Assembly (NCBI GenBank): GCA_947462335.1
Contig: OX381707.1
Coordinates: 12,145,055-12,209,054, forward strand
DNA length: 64,000 nucleotides
Origin: Harmothoe impar
Taxonomy: Eukaryota > Annelida > Polychaeta > Phyllodocida > Polynoidae
Direction: 5' to 3'
Shown here: positions 1 to 10,887 of the stretch, one piece after another
Layout: each line of letters begins with the position of its first letter
Numbering within the stretch: the first letter of the stretch is position 1
The notes under the pieces: generated by a model
The model's database searches: none
Told to the model about the DNA's origin: nothing
What the model saw: only the letters and a program-made list of their open reading frames with translations
Position numbers and translations under genes: made by a program

Positions 1-1154
1 GCACTGCCTCACTGGTAATATTTTCACCATCTGTTTATGAATGGTGTTAAACAAAAGCCTCTGGGAACCTTGTTTGATTACTGCTGTCCATGTACCTGAT
101 TACTTCATAGTTTGGGATATCCTCTAGGCGTGAACATGGCTCGCTCTCCTCCCTTCTGCCTGGCCCCGGACCACAAGACACCGAAATGGCCGAAAAAGGG
201 TCATCGCTTGGATATTTAAGGAAATCTTACTGGCACTGCCTCACTGGTAATATTTTCACCATCTGTTTATGAATGGTGTTAAACAAAAGCCTCTGGGAAC
301 CTTGTTTGATTACTGCTGTCCATGTACCTGATTACTTCATAGTTTGGGATATCCTCTAGGCTTGAACATGGCTCGCTCTCCTCCCTTCGGCCTGGCCCCG
401 GACCGCAAGACACCGAAATGGCCGAAAAAGGGTCATCGCTTGGTTATTCAAGGACATCCTACTGGCACTGCCTCACTGGTAATATTTTTACCATCTGTTT
501 ATGAATGGTGTTAAACAAAAACCTCTGGAAACCTTGTTTGATTACTGCTGTCCATGTACCTGATTACTTCATAGTTTGGGATATCCTCTGAACATGGCTC
601 GCTCTCCTCCCTTCTGCCTGGCCCGGACCGCAAGACAACGAAATGGCAGAAAAAGGGTCATCGCTTGGATATTTAAGGAAATCTTACTGGCACTGCCTCA
701 CTGGTAATATTTTCACCATCTGTTTATGAATGGTGTTAAACAAAAGCCTCTGGGAACCTTGTTTGATTACTGCTGTCCATGTACCTGTTTACTTCATAGT
801 TTGGGATATCCTCTAGGCTTGAACATGGCTCGCTCTCCTCCCTTCGGCCTGGCCCCAGACCGCAGGACACTGAAAAGGCCGAAAAAAGGGTCATCGCTTG
901 GTTATTTAAGGACATCTTACTGGCACTGCCTCACTGGTAATATTTTCACCATCTGTTTATGAATGGTGTTAAACAAAAGCCTCTAGGGACCTTGTTTGAT
1001 TACTGCTGTCCATGTACCTGTTAACTTCATAGTTTAGGATATTCTCTAGGCGTGAACATGGCTCGCTCTCCTCCCTTCGGCCTGGCCCCAGACCGCAGGA
1101 CACTGAAAAGGCCGAAAAAGGGTCATCGCTTGGTTATTTAAGGACATCTTACTG
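1..1154 (+). repeat. Five-monomer block, partial 6-mer higher-order copy
   Basis: Monomers 1-5. The first has TTCTGCC, GACCACAAG and GGATATTTAAGGAAATC. The second has GGCTTGAAC and TTATTCAAGG. The third is 225 bp. The fourth is 233 bp, with six A in the A-run. The fifth has TGTTAACTTC with ATATTCTC. The same ordered series returns at 2083-3236 and, less completely, at 3469-4390, so this is the truncated left copy of the 6-monomer unit. Confidence 0.85.
465..689 (+). repeat. 225-bp deletion monomer
   Basis: Relative to the consensus, six bases are missing between CCTCT and GAACATGG and one C is missing from GGCCCCGG. It also has TTTTTA and AACCTCTGGAAA. The same two deletions occur at 2547-2771 and 3933-4157 and in no other monomer I read, so all three descend from one deleted ancestor. 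Confidence 0.92.
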
Positions 1155-1850
1155 GCACTGCCTCACTGGTAATATTTTCACCATCTGTTTATGAATGGTG
1201 TTAAACAAAAGCCTCTGGGAACCTTGTTTGATTACTGCTGTCCATGTACCTGTTTACTTCATAGTTTGGGATATCCTCTAGGCGTGAACATGGCTCGCTC
1301 TCCTCCCTTCTGCCTGGCCCCAGACCGCAGGACACCGAAAAGGCCGAAAAAGGGTCATCGCTTGGTTATTTAAGGACATCTTACTGGCACTGCCTCACTG
1401 GTAATATTTTCACCATTTGTTTATGAATTGTGTTAAACAAAAGCCTCTGGGAACCTTGTTTGATTACTGCTGTCCATGTACCTGTTTACTTCATAGTTTG
1501 GGATATCCTCTAGGCGTGAACATGGCTCGCTCTCCTCCCTTTGGCCTGGCCCCGGACCGCAAGACACCGAAATGGCCGAAAAAGGGTCATCGCTTGGTTA
1601 TTTAAGGACATCTTACTGGCACTGCCTCACTGGTGATATTTTCACCATCTGTTTATGAATGGTGTAAAACAAAAGCCTCTGGGAACCTTGTTTGATTACT
1701 GCTGTCCATGTACCTGATGACTTCATAGTTTGGGATATCCTCTAGGCGTGAACATGGCTCGCTCTCCTCCCTTTGGCCTGGCCCCGGACCGCAAGACACC
1801 GAAATTGGCGAAAAAGGGTCATCGCTTGGTTATTTAAGGACATCTTACTG
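1155..1850 (+). repeat. Three monomers between higher-order copies
   Basis: Monomers 6-8 separate the first block from the next 6-mer copy. Monomer 6 has the CCTGTTT, CAGACCGCAGG and AAAAGG markers seen again far to the right (for example 29447, 38030, 47774). Monomers 7-8 (GAATTGTG type, then GTGATATT with CCTGATGAC) resemble the pair starting at 4624, so they probably were part of a longer ancestral unit. Confidence 0.75.
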
Positions 1851-3236
1851 GCACTGCCTCACTGGTAATATTTTCCCCATCTGTTTATGAATGGTGTTAA
1901 ACAAAAGCCTCTGGGAACCTTGTTTGATTACTGCTGTCTATGTACCTGATTACTTCATAGTTTGGGATATCCTCTAGGCGTGAACATGGCTCGCTCTCCT
2001 CCCTTCTGCCTGGCCCCGGACCGCAAGACACCGAAATGGCCGAAAAAGGGTCATCGCTTGGTTATTTAAGGACATCTTACTGGCACTGCCTCACTGGTAA
2101 TATTTTCACCATCTGTTTATGAATGGTGTTAAACAAAAGCCTCTGGGAACCTTGTTTGATTACTGCTGTCCATGTACCTGATTACTTCATAGTTTGGGAT
2201 ATCCTCTAGGCGTGAACATGGCTCGCTCTCCTCCCTTCTGCCTGGCCCCGGACCACAAGACACCGAAATGGCTGAAAAAGGGTCATCGCTTGGATATTTA
2301 AGGAAATCTTACTGGCACTGCCTCACTGGTAATATTTTCACTATCTGTTTATGAATGGTGTTAAACAAAAGCCTCTGGGAACCTTGTTTGATTACTGCTG
2401 TCCATGTACCTGATTACTTCATAGTTTGGGATATCCTCTAGGCTTGAACATGGCTCGCTCTCCTCCCTTCGGCCTGGCCCCGGACCGCAAGACACCGAAA
2501 TGGCCGAAAAAGGGTCATCGCTTGGTTATTCAAGGACATCCTACTGGCACTGCCTCACTGGTAATATTTTTACCATCTGTTTATGAATGGTGTTAAACAA
2601 AAACCTCTGGAAACCTTGTTTGATTACTGCTGTCCATGTACCTGATTACTTCATAGTTTGGGATATCCTCTGAACATGGCTCGCTCTCCTCCCTTCGGCC
2701 TGGCCCGGACCGCAAGACAACGAAATGGCAGAAAAAGGGTCATCGCTTGGATATTTAAGGAAATCTTACTGGCACTGCCTCACTGGTAATATTTTCACCA
2801 TCTGTTTATGAATGGTGTTAAACAAAAGCCTCTGGGAACCTTGTTTGATTACTGCTGTCCATGTACTTGATTACTTCATAGTTTGGGATATCCTCTAGGC
2901 TTGAACATGGCTCGCTCTCCTCCCTTCGGCCTGGCCCCAGACCGCAGGACACTGAAAAGGCCGAAAAAAGGGTCATCGCTTGGTTATTTAAGGACATCTT
3001 ACTGGCACTGCCTCACTGGTAATATTTTCACCATCTGTTTATGAATGGTGTTAAACAAAAGCCTCTGGGAACCTTGTTTGATTACTGCTGTCCATGTACC
3101 TGTTAACTTCATAGTTTAGGATATTCTCTAGGCGTGAACATGGCTCGCTCTCCTCCCTTCGGCCTGGCCCCAGACCGCAGGACACTGAAAAGGCCGAAAA
3201 AGGGTCATCGCTTGGTTATTTAAGGACATCTTACTG
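1851..3236 (+). repeat. 6-monomer higher-order repeat, copy A (1386 bp)
   Basis: Monomers 9-14: an opening unit with TTTTCCCC and TGTCTATG, a GACCACAAG unit, a GGCTTGAAC unit, the 225-bp unit, the 233-bp unit and a TGTTAACTTC unit. The next copy starts exactly 1386 bp downstream (3237). Lengths sum to four times 232 plus 225 plus 233, so the odd-length monomers are inherited as part of the block. Confidence 0.88.
2547..2771 (+). repeat. 225-bp deletion monomer
   Basis: Carries the same six-base and one-base deletions as 465-689. It differs in having TTCGGCC instead of TTCTGCC. It is the fourth unit of the 6-mer higher-order copy A. Confidence 0.92.
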
Positions 3237-4623
3237 GCACTGCCTCACTGGTAATATTTTCCCCATCTGTTTATGAATGGTGTTAAACAAAAGCCTCTGG
3301 GAACCTCGTTTGATTACTGCTGTCTATGTACCTGATTACTTCATAGTTTGGGATATCCTCTAGGCGTGAACATGGCTCGCTCTCCTCCCTTCTGCCTGGC
3401 CCCGGACCGCAAGACACCGAAATGGCCGAAAAAGGGTCATCGCTTGGTTATTTAAGGACATCTTACTGGCACTGCCTCACTGGTAATATTTTCACCATCT
3501 GTTTATGAATGGTGTTAAACAAAAGCCTCTGGGAACCTTGTTTGATTACTGCTGTCCATGTACCTGATTACTTCATAGTTTGGGATATCCTCTAGGCGTG
3601 AACATGGCTCGCTCTCCTCCCTTCTGCCTGGCCCCGGACCACAAGACACCGAAATGGCTGAAAAAGGGTCATCGCTTGGATATTTAAGGAAATCTTACTG
3701 GCACTGCCTCACTGGTAATATTTTCACCATCTGTTTATGAATGGTGTTAAACAAAAGCCTCTGGGAACCTTGTTTGATTACTGCTGTCCATGTACCTGAT
3801 TACTTCATAGTTTGGGATATCCTCTAGGCTTGAACATGGCTCGCTCTCCTCCCTTCGGCCTGGCCCCGGACCGCAAGACACCGAAATGGCCGAAAAAGGG
3901 TCATCGCTTGGTTATTCAAGGACATCCTACTGGCACTGCCTCACTGGTAATATTTTTACCATCTGTTTATGAATGGTGTTAAACAAAAACCTCTGGAAAC
4001 CTTGTTTGATTACTGCTGTCCATGTACCTGATTACTTCATAGTTTGGGATATCCTCTGAACATGGCTCGCTCTCCTCCCTTCGGCCTGGCCCGGACCGCA
4101 AGACAACGAAATGGCAGAAAAAGGGTCATCGCTTGGATATTTAAGGAAATCTTACTGGCACTGCCTCACTGGTAATATTTTCACCATCTGTTTATGAATG
4201 GTGTTAAACAAAAGCCTCTGGGAACCTTGTTTGATTACTGCTGTCCATGTACTTGATTACTTCATAGTTTGGGATATCCTCTAGGCTTGAACATGGCTCG
4301 CTCTCCTCCCTTCGGCCTGGCCCCAGACCGCAGGACACTGAAAAGGCCGAAAAAAGGGTCATCGCTTGGTTATTTAAGGACATCTTACTGGCACTGCCTC
4401 ACTGGTAATATTTTCACCATCTGTTTATGAATGGTGTTAAACAAAAGCCTCTGGGAACCTTGTTTGATTACTGCTGTCCATGTACTTGATTACTTCATAG
4501 TTTGGGATATCCTCTAGGCTTGAACATGGCTCGCTCTCCTCCCTTTGGCCTGGCCCCAGACCGCAGGACACTGAAAAGGCCGAAAAAAGGGTCATCGCTT
4601 GGTTATTTAAGGACATCTTACTG
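3237..4623 (+). repeat. 6-monomer higher-order repeat, copy B
   Basis: Monomers 15-19 repeat copy A in order, including the GGCTGAAAAAG marker, the 225-bp and the 233-bp units. Few substitutions separate the copies (for example AACCTCG here against AACCTTG, and CACCATC here against CACTATC). The sixth position differs: instead of the TGTTAACTTC unit there is a second 233-bp unit (4391-4623) close to its left neighbour, so the last step was replaced or a unit was locally duplicated. Confidence 0.85.
3933..4157 (+). repeat. 225-bp deletion monomer
   Basis: Third copy of the deletion monomer, in copy B, 1386 bp after its counterpart. It carries TTCGGCC like the second copy, which supports a direct duplication of copy A to copy B. 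Confidence 0.92.
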
Positions 4624-4856
4624 GCACTGCCTCACTGGTAATATTTTCACCATCTGTTTATGAATTGTGTTAAACAAAAGCCTCTGGGAACCTTGTTTGA
4701 TTACTGCTGTCCATGTACCTGTTTACTTCATAGTTTGGGATATCCTCTAGGCGTGAACATGGCTCGCTCTCCTCCCTTTCGCCCTGGCCCCTGACCGCAA
4801 GACACCGAAATGGCCGAAAAAGGGTCATCGCTTGGTTATTTAAGGACATCTTACTG
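4391..4856 (+). repeat. Two consecutive 233-bp monomers with different insertions
   Basis: The first (4391-4623) gains a base by a six-A run, as do 690-922, 2772-3004 and 4158-4390. The second (4624-4856) instead has one extra base in the CTTTCGCCCTGG stretch plus a GGCCCCTGACC change. Its insertion is private to this unit, so it arose independently. Confidence 0.85.
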
Positions 4857-7460
4857 GCACTGCCTCACTGGTGATATTTTCACCATCTGTTTATGAATGG
4901 TGTTAAACAAAAGCCTCTGGGAACCTTGTTTGATTACTACTGTCCATGTACCTGATGACTTCATAGTTTGGGATATCCTCTAGGCGTGAACATGGCTCGC
5001 TCTCCTGCCTTTGGCCTGGCCCCGGACCGCAAGACAACGAAATTGGCGAAAAAGGGTCATCGCTTGGTTATTTAAGGACATCTTACTGGCACTGCCTCAC
5101 TGGTAATATTTTCACCATCTGTTTAAGAATTGTGTTAAACAAAAGCCTCTGGGAACCTTGTTTGATTACTGCTGTCCATGTACCTGATTACTTCATAGTT
5201 TGGGATATCCTCTAGGCGTGAACATGGCTCGCTCTTCTCCCTTCGGCCTGGCCCCGGACCGCAAGACACCGAAATGGCCGAAAAAGGGTCATCGCTTGGT
5301 TATTTAAGGACATCTTACTGGCACTGCCTCACTGGTAATATTTTCACCATCTGTTTATGAATGGTGTTAAAGAAAAGCCTCTGGGAACCTTGTTTGATTA
5401 CTGCTGTCCATGTACCTGATTACTTCATAGTTTGGGATATCCTCTAGGCGTGAACATGGCTCGCTCTCCTCCCTTCTGACTGGCCCCGGACCGCAAGACA
5501 CCAAAATGGCCGAAAAAGGGTCATGGCTTGGTTATTTAAAGACATCTTACTGGCACTACCTCACTGGTAATATTTTCACCATCTGTTTATGAATGGTGTT
5601 AAACAAAAGCCTCTGGGAACCTTGTTTGATTACTGCTGTCCATGTACCTGATTACTTCATAGTTTGGGATATCCTCTAGGCGTGAACATGGCTCGCTCTC
5701 CTCTCTTTGGCCTGGCCCCGGACCGCAAGACACCGAAATTGGCGAAAAAGGGTCATCACTTGGTTATTTAAGGACATCTTACTGGCACTGCCTCACTGGT
5801 AATATTTTCACCATCTGTTTATGAATGGTGTTAAACAAAAGCCTCTGGGAACCTTTTTCGATTACTGCTGTCCATGTACCTGATTACTTCATAATTTGGG
5901 ATATCCTCTAGGCGTGAACATGGCTCGCTCTCCTCCCTTCGGCCTGGCCCCGGACCGCAAGACACCCAAATGGCCGAAAAAGGGTCATCGCTTGGTTATT
6001 TAAGGACATCTTACTGGCACTGCCTCACTGGTAATATTTTCACCATCTGTTTATGAATGGTGTTAAACAAAAACTTCTGGGAACCTTGTTCAATTACTGC
6101 TGTCCATGTACCTGATTACTTCATAGTTTGGGATATCCTCTAGGCGTGAACATGGCTCGCTCTCCTCCCTTTGGCCTGGCCCCAGACCGCAAGACACCTA
6201 AATGGCCGAAAAAGGGTCATCGCTTGGTTATTTAAGGACATCTTACTGGCACTGCCTCACTGGTAATATTTTCACCTTCTGTTTATGAATGGTGTTAAAG
6301 AAAAGCCTCTGGGAACCTTGTTTGATTACTGCTGTCCATGTACCTGATTACTTCATAGTTTGGGATATCCTCTAAGCGTGAACATGGCTCGCTCTCCTGC
6401 CTTTGGCCTGGGCCGGGACCGCAAGACACTGAAATGGCCGAAAAAGGGTCATCGCTTGGTTATTTAAGGACATCTTACTGGCACTGCCTCACTGGTAATA
6501 TTTTCACCATCTGTTTAAGAATTGTGTTAAACAAAAGCCTCTGTGAACCTCGCTTGATTACTGCTGTCCATGTACCTGATTACTTCATAGTTTGGGATAT
6601 CCTCTAGGCGTGAACATGGCTCGCTCTCCTCCCTTCGGCCTGGCCCCAGACCGCAGGACACCGAAGAGGCCGAAAAAGGGTCATCGCTTGGTTATTTAAG
6701 GACATCTTACTGGCACTGCCTCACTGATAATATTTTCACCATCTGTTTATGAATGGTGTTAAACAAAAGCCTCTGGGAACCTTGTTTGATTACTGCTGTC
6801 CATGTACCTGATTACTTCATAGTTTGGGATATCTTCTAGGCGTGAACATGGCTCGCTCTCCTCCCTTCCGCCTGGCCCCGGACCGCAAGACACCGAAATG
6901 GCCGAAAAAGGGTCAACGCTTGGTTATTTAAGGACATCTTACTGGCACTGCCTCACTGGTAATATTTTCACCATCTGTTTATGAATGGTGTTAAAGAAAA
7001 GCCTCTGGGAACCTTGTTTGATTACTGCTGTCCATGTACCTCATTACTTCATAGTTTGGGATATCCTCTAGGCGTGAACATGGCTCGCTCTCCTCCCTTC
7101 TGACTGGCCCCGGACCGCAAGACACCGAAATGGCCGAAAAAGGGTCATCGCTTGGTTATTTAAGGACATCTTACTGGCACTGCCTCACTGGTAATATTTT
7201 CACCATCTGTTTATGAATGGTGTTAAACAAAAGCCTCTGGGAACCTTGTTTGATTACTGCTGTCCATGTACCTGATTACTTCATAGTTTGGGATATCCTC
7301 TAGGCGTGAACATGGCTCGCTCTCCTCCCTTTGGCCTGGCCCCGGACCGCAAGACACCCAAATGGCCGAAAAAGGGTCATCGCTTGGTTATTTAAGGACA
7401 TCTTACTGGCACTGCCTCACTGGTAATATTTTCACCATCTGTTTATGAATGGTGTTAAAC
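4857..7460 (+). repeat. Irregular monomers, no clean higher-order unit
   Basis: Eleven full monomers plus the start of another, with more scattered private substitutions than the rest of the array. Examples are AAGAATTGTG at 5089 and 6481, GTCATGGC near 5521, TTTTTCGATTAC near 5856 and AACCTCGCTTG near 6546. Types that later form the 8-mer and 12-mer units (TTCTGACTGG, TTCTAGG with CAACGC, CTAAGCG) already appear but in no fixed order. Nothing other than the satellite is present. Confidence 0.8.
7433..7454. repeat. Inverted repeat 1 of the monomer
   Basis: CACCAT (offset 25-30) and ATGGTG (41-46) are perfect 6-base complements around a 10-base spacer. The same element recurs in nearly every monomer of the array. 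The common T-to-C variant at offset 36 lies in the spacer and leaves the arms intact. It could form a small hairpin or be a dimeric protein site; the sequence alone does not decide between them, and a 6-bp stem could also be chance. Confidence 0.5.
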
Positions 7461-7483
7461 AAAAGCCTCTGGGAACCTTGTTT
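7457..7483. repeat. Inverted repeat 2 of the monomer
   Basis: AAACAA (offset 49-54) and TTGTTT (70-75) are perfect complements around a 15-base spacer. This element starts two bases after inverted repeat 1. Unlike the first, its left arm is hit by the commonest polymorphisms of the array (AAACGA and AAAGAA types), so only a subset of monomers keeps the perfect match. That argues against strong selection for a hairpin here. Confidence 0.4.
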
Positions 7484-9032
7484 GATTACTGCTGTCCATG
7501 TACCTGATTACTTCATAGTTTGGGATATCCTCTAGGCGTGAACATGGCTCGCTCTCCTCCCTTTGGCCTGGCCCCGGACCGCAAGACACCGAAATGGCCG
7601 AAAAAGGGTCATCGCTTGGTTATTTAAGGACATCTTACTGGCACTGCCTCACTGGTAATATTTTCACCATCTGTTTATGAATGGTGTTAAACGAAAGCCT
7701 CTGGGAACCTTGTTTGATTACTGCTGTCCATGTACCTGATTACTTCATAGTTTGGGATATCCTCTAGGCGTGAACATGGCTCGCTCTCCTCCCTTTGGCC
7801 TGGCCCCGGACCGCAAGACACCGAAATGGCCGAAAAAGGGTCATCGCTTGGTTATTTAAGGACATCTTACTGGCACTGCCTCACTGGTAATATTTTCACC
7901 ATCTGTTTATGAATGGTGTTAAACGAAAGCCTCTGGGAACCTTGTTTGATTACTGCTGTCCATGTACCTGATTACTTCATAGTTTGGGATATCCTCTAGG
8001 CGTGAACACGGCTCGCTCTCCTCCCTTTGGCCTGGCCCCGGACCGCAAGACACCGAAATGGCCGAAAAAGGGTCATCGCTTGGTTATTTAAGGACATCTT
8101 ACTGGCACTGCCTCACTTGTAATATTTTCACCATCTGTTTATGAATGGTGTTAAAGAAAAGCCTCTGGGAACCTTGTTTGATTACTGCTGTCCATGTACC
8201 CGTTTACTTCATAGTTTGGGATATCCTCTAAGCGTGAACATGGCTCGCTCTCCTCCCTTCCGCCTGGCCCCGGACCGCAAGATACCGAAATGGCCGAAAA
8301 AGGGTCATCGCTTGGTTATTTAAGGACATCTTACTGGCACTGCCTCACTGGTAATATTTTCACCATCTGTTTATGAATGGTGTTAAACAAAAGCCTCTGG
8401 GAACCTTGTTTGATTACTGCTGTCCATGTACCTGATTACTTCATAGTTTGGGATATCCTCTAGGCGTGAACATGGCTCGCTCTCCTCTCTTTGGCCTGGC
8501 CCCGGACCGCAAGACACCCAAATGGCCGAAAAAGGGTCATCGCTTGGTTATTTAAGGACATCTTACTGGCACTGCCTCACTGGTAATATTTTCACCATCT
8601 GTTTATGAATGGTGTTAAACGAAAGCCTCTGGGAACCTTGTTTGATTACTGCTGTCCATGTACCTGATTACTTCATAGTTTGGGATATCCTCTAGGCGTG
8701 AACATGGCTCACTCTCCTCCCTTTGGCCTGGCCCCGGACCGCAAGACACCCAAATGGCCGAAAAAGGGTCATCGCTTGGTTATTTAAGGACATCTTACTG
8801 GCACTGCCTCACTGGTAATATTTTCACCATCTGTTTATGAATGGTGTTAAACAAAAGCCTCTGGGAACCTTGTTTGATTACTGCTGTCCATGTACCTGAT
8901 TACTTCATAGTTTGGGATATCCTCTAAGCGTGAACATGGCTCGCTCTCCTCCCTTCCGCCTGGCCCCGGACCGCAAGATACCGAAAAGGCCGAAAAAGGG
9001 TCATCGCTTGGTTATTTAAGGACATCTAACTG

Positions 9033-9263
9033 GCACTGCCTCACTGGTAATATTTTCACCATCTGTTCATGAATGGTGTTAAACAAAAGCCTCTGGGAAC
9101 CTTGTTTGATTACTGCTGTCCATGTACCTGATTACTTCATAGTTTGGGATATCCTCTAAGCGTAGCATGGCTCGCTCTCCTCCCTTTGGCCTGGCCCCGA
9201 ACCGCAAGATACCGAAAAGGCCGAAAAAGGGTCATCGCTTGGTTATTTAAGGACATCTAACTG
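9033..9263 (+). repeat. 231-bp monomer
   Basis: One base is missing where other units read GCGTGAACATGG; this one reads GCGTAGCATGG. The identical unit at 14600-14830 belongs to the 5567-bp duplication. Confidence 0.9.
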
Positions 9264-10887
9264 GCACTGCCTCACTGGTAATATTTTCACCATCTGTTCA
9301 TGAATGGTGTTAAACAAAAGCCTCTGGGAACCTTGTTTGATTACTGCTGTCCATGTACCTGATTACTTCATAGTTTGGGATATCCTCTAGGCGTGAACAT
9401 GGCTCGCTCTCCTCCCTTTGGCCTGGTCCCGGACCGCAAGACACCGAAATGGCCGAAAAAGGGTCATCGCTTGGTTATTTAAGGACATCTTACTGGCACT
9501 GCCTCACTGGTGATATTTTCACCATCTGTTTATGAATGGTGTAAAACAAAAGCCTCTGGGAACCTTGTTTGATTACTGCTGTCCATGTACCTGATTACTT
9601 CATAGTTTTGGATATCCTCTAAGCGTGAACATGGCTCGCTCTCCTGCCTTTGGCCTGGGCCCGGACCGCAAGACACTGAAATGGCCGAAAAAGGGTCATC
9701 GCTTGGTTATTTAAGGACATCTTACTGGCACTGCCTCACTGGTAATATTTTCACCATCTGTTTATGAATTGTGTTAAACAAAAGCCTCTGGGAACCTTGT
9801 TTGATTACTGCTGTCCATGTACCTGATTACTTCATAGTTTGGGATATCCTCTAGGCGTGAACATGGCTCGCTCTCCTCCCTTCGGCCTGGCCCCGGACCG
9901 CAAGACACCCAAATGGCCTAAAAAGGGTCATCGCTTGGTTATTTAAGGACATCTTACTGGCACTGCCTCACTGGTAATATTTTCACCATCTGTTTATGAA
10001 TGGTGTTAAAGAAAAGCCTCTGGGAACCTTGTTTGATTACTGCTGTCCATGTACCTGATTACTTCATAGTTTGGGATATCTTCTAGGCGTGAACATGGCT
10101 CGCTCTCCTCCCTTCGGCCTGGCCCCGGACCGCAAGACACCGAAATGGCCGAAAAAGGGTCAACGCTTGGTTATTTAAGGACATCTTACTGGCACTGCCT
10201 CACTGGTAATATTTTCACCATCTGTTTATGAATGGTGTTAAAGAAAAGCCTCTGGGAACCTTGTTTGATTACTGCTGTCCATGTACCTCATTACTTCATA
10301 GTTTGGGATATCCTCTAGGCGTGAACATGGCTCCCTCTCCTCCCTTTGGCCTGGCCCCGGATCGCAAGACACCGAAATGGCCGAAAAAGGGTCATCGCTT
10401 GGTTATTTAAGGACATCTTACTGGCACTGCCTCACTGGTAATATTTTCACCATCTGTTCATGAATGGTGTTAAACAAAAGCCTCTGGGAACCTTGTTTGA
10501 TAACTGCTGTCCATGTACCTGATTACTTCATAGTTTGGGATATCCTCTAGGCGTGAACATGGCTCGCTCTCCTCCCTTTGGCCTGGCCTCGGACCGCAAG
10601 ACACCGAAATTGGCGAAAAAGGGTCATCGCTTGGTTATTTAAGGACATCTTACTGGCACTGCCTCACTGGTAATATTTTCACCATCTGTTTATGAATGGT
10701 GTTAAAGAAAAGCCTCTTGGAACCTTGTTTGATTACTGCTGTCCATGTACCTGATTACTTCATAGTTTGGGATATCCTCTTAGCGTGAACATGGCTCGCT
10801 CTCCTGCCTTTGGCCTGGGCCCGGACCGCAAGACACTGAAATGGCCGAAAAAGGGTCATCGCTTGGTTATTTAAGGACATCTTACTG

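Larger units (their letters stand above)
7409..7640 (+). repeat. Type monomer (matches hand consensus)
   Basis: This unit carries the commonest base at each of the variable sites I followed and serves as reference. Offsets below count from its first base. Main variable sites: 36 (T, or C giving TTCATG), 52 (aaaCaa or aaaGaa), 53 (aaacAaa or aaacGaa), 97-99 (TGA, or TTT/TCA/TTA), 122-127 (CCTCTAGG, CTTCTAGG, CCTCTAAG), 156-159 (TTTGG, TTCGG, TTCCG, TTCTAT), the CCCCGG near 164-168, the CACCGAAA near 179-186, and GGTTATT/GGCTATT near 211. GC is 109 of 232 bases. The right half (123-210) holds most CpG sites and a purine-rich stretch with a five-A run; the left half is more AT-rich. There are short internal direct repeats (GATTACT twice, 22 bases apart; ACTGG twice). 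Confidence 0.9.

Noticed and set aside
465..689. 225-bp monomers as a different satellite family
   Set aside because: They differ from neighbours only by two small deletions and a few substitutions, so they are variants of the same unit.
726..962. Open frame of 78 codons and many frames of 60 codons as protein genes
   Set aside because: They sit at the same place in the repeat, exist only where one base removes a TGA, and the 78-codon case results from the extra A of a 233-bp monomer shifting the frame. No family resemblance is recognised and no constraint is visible.
7559..7579. CENP-B box-like stretch around CTTTGGCC/CTTCGGCC followed by CCCCGG
   Set aside because: The essential core of the mammalian box (TTCG, A, CGGG at fixed spacing) is not met: the central A is missing and the right part reads CCCCGG out of position. 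I found no better match on either strand of the consensus.
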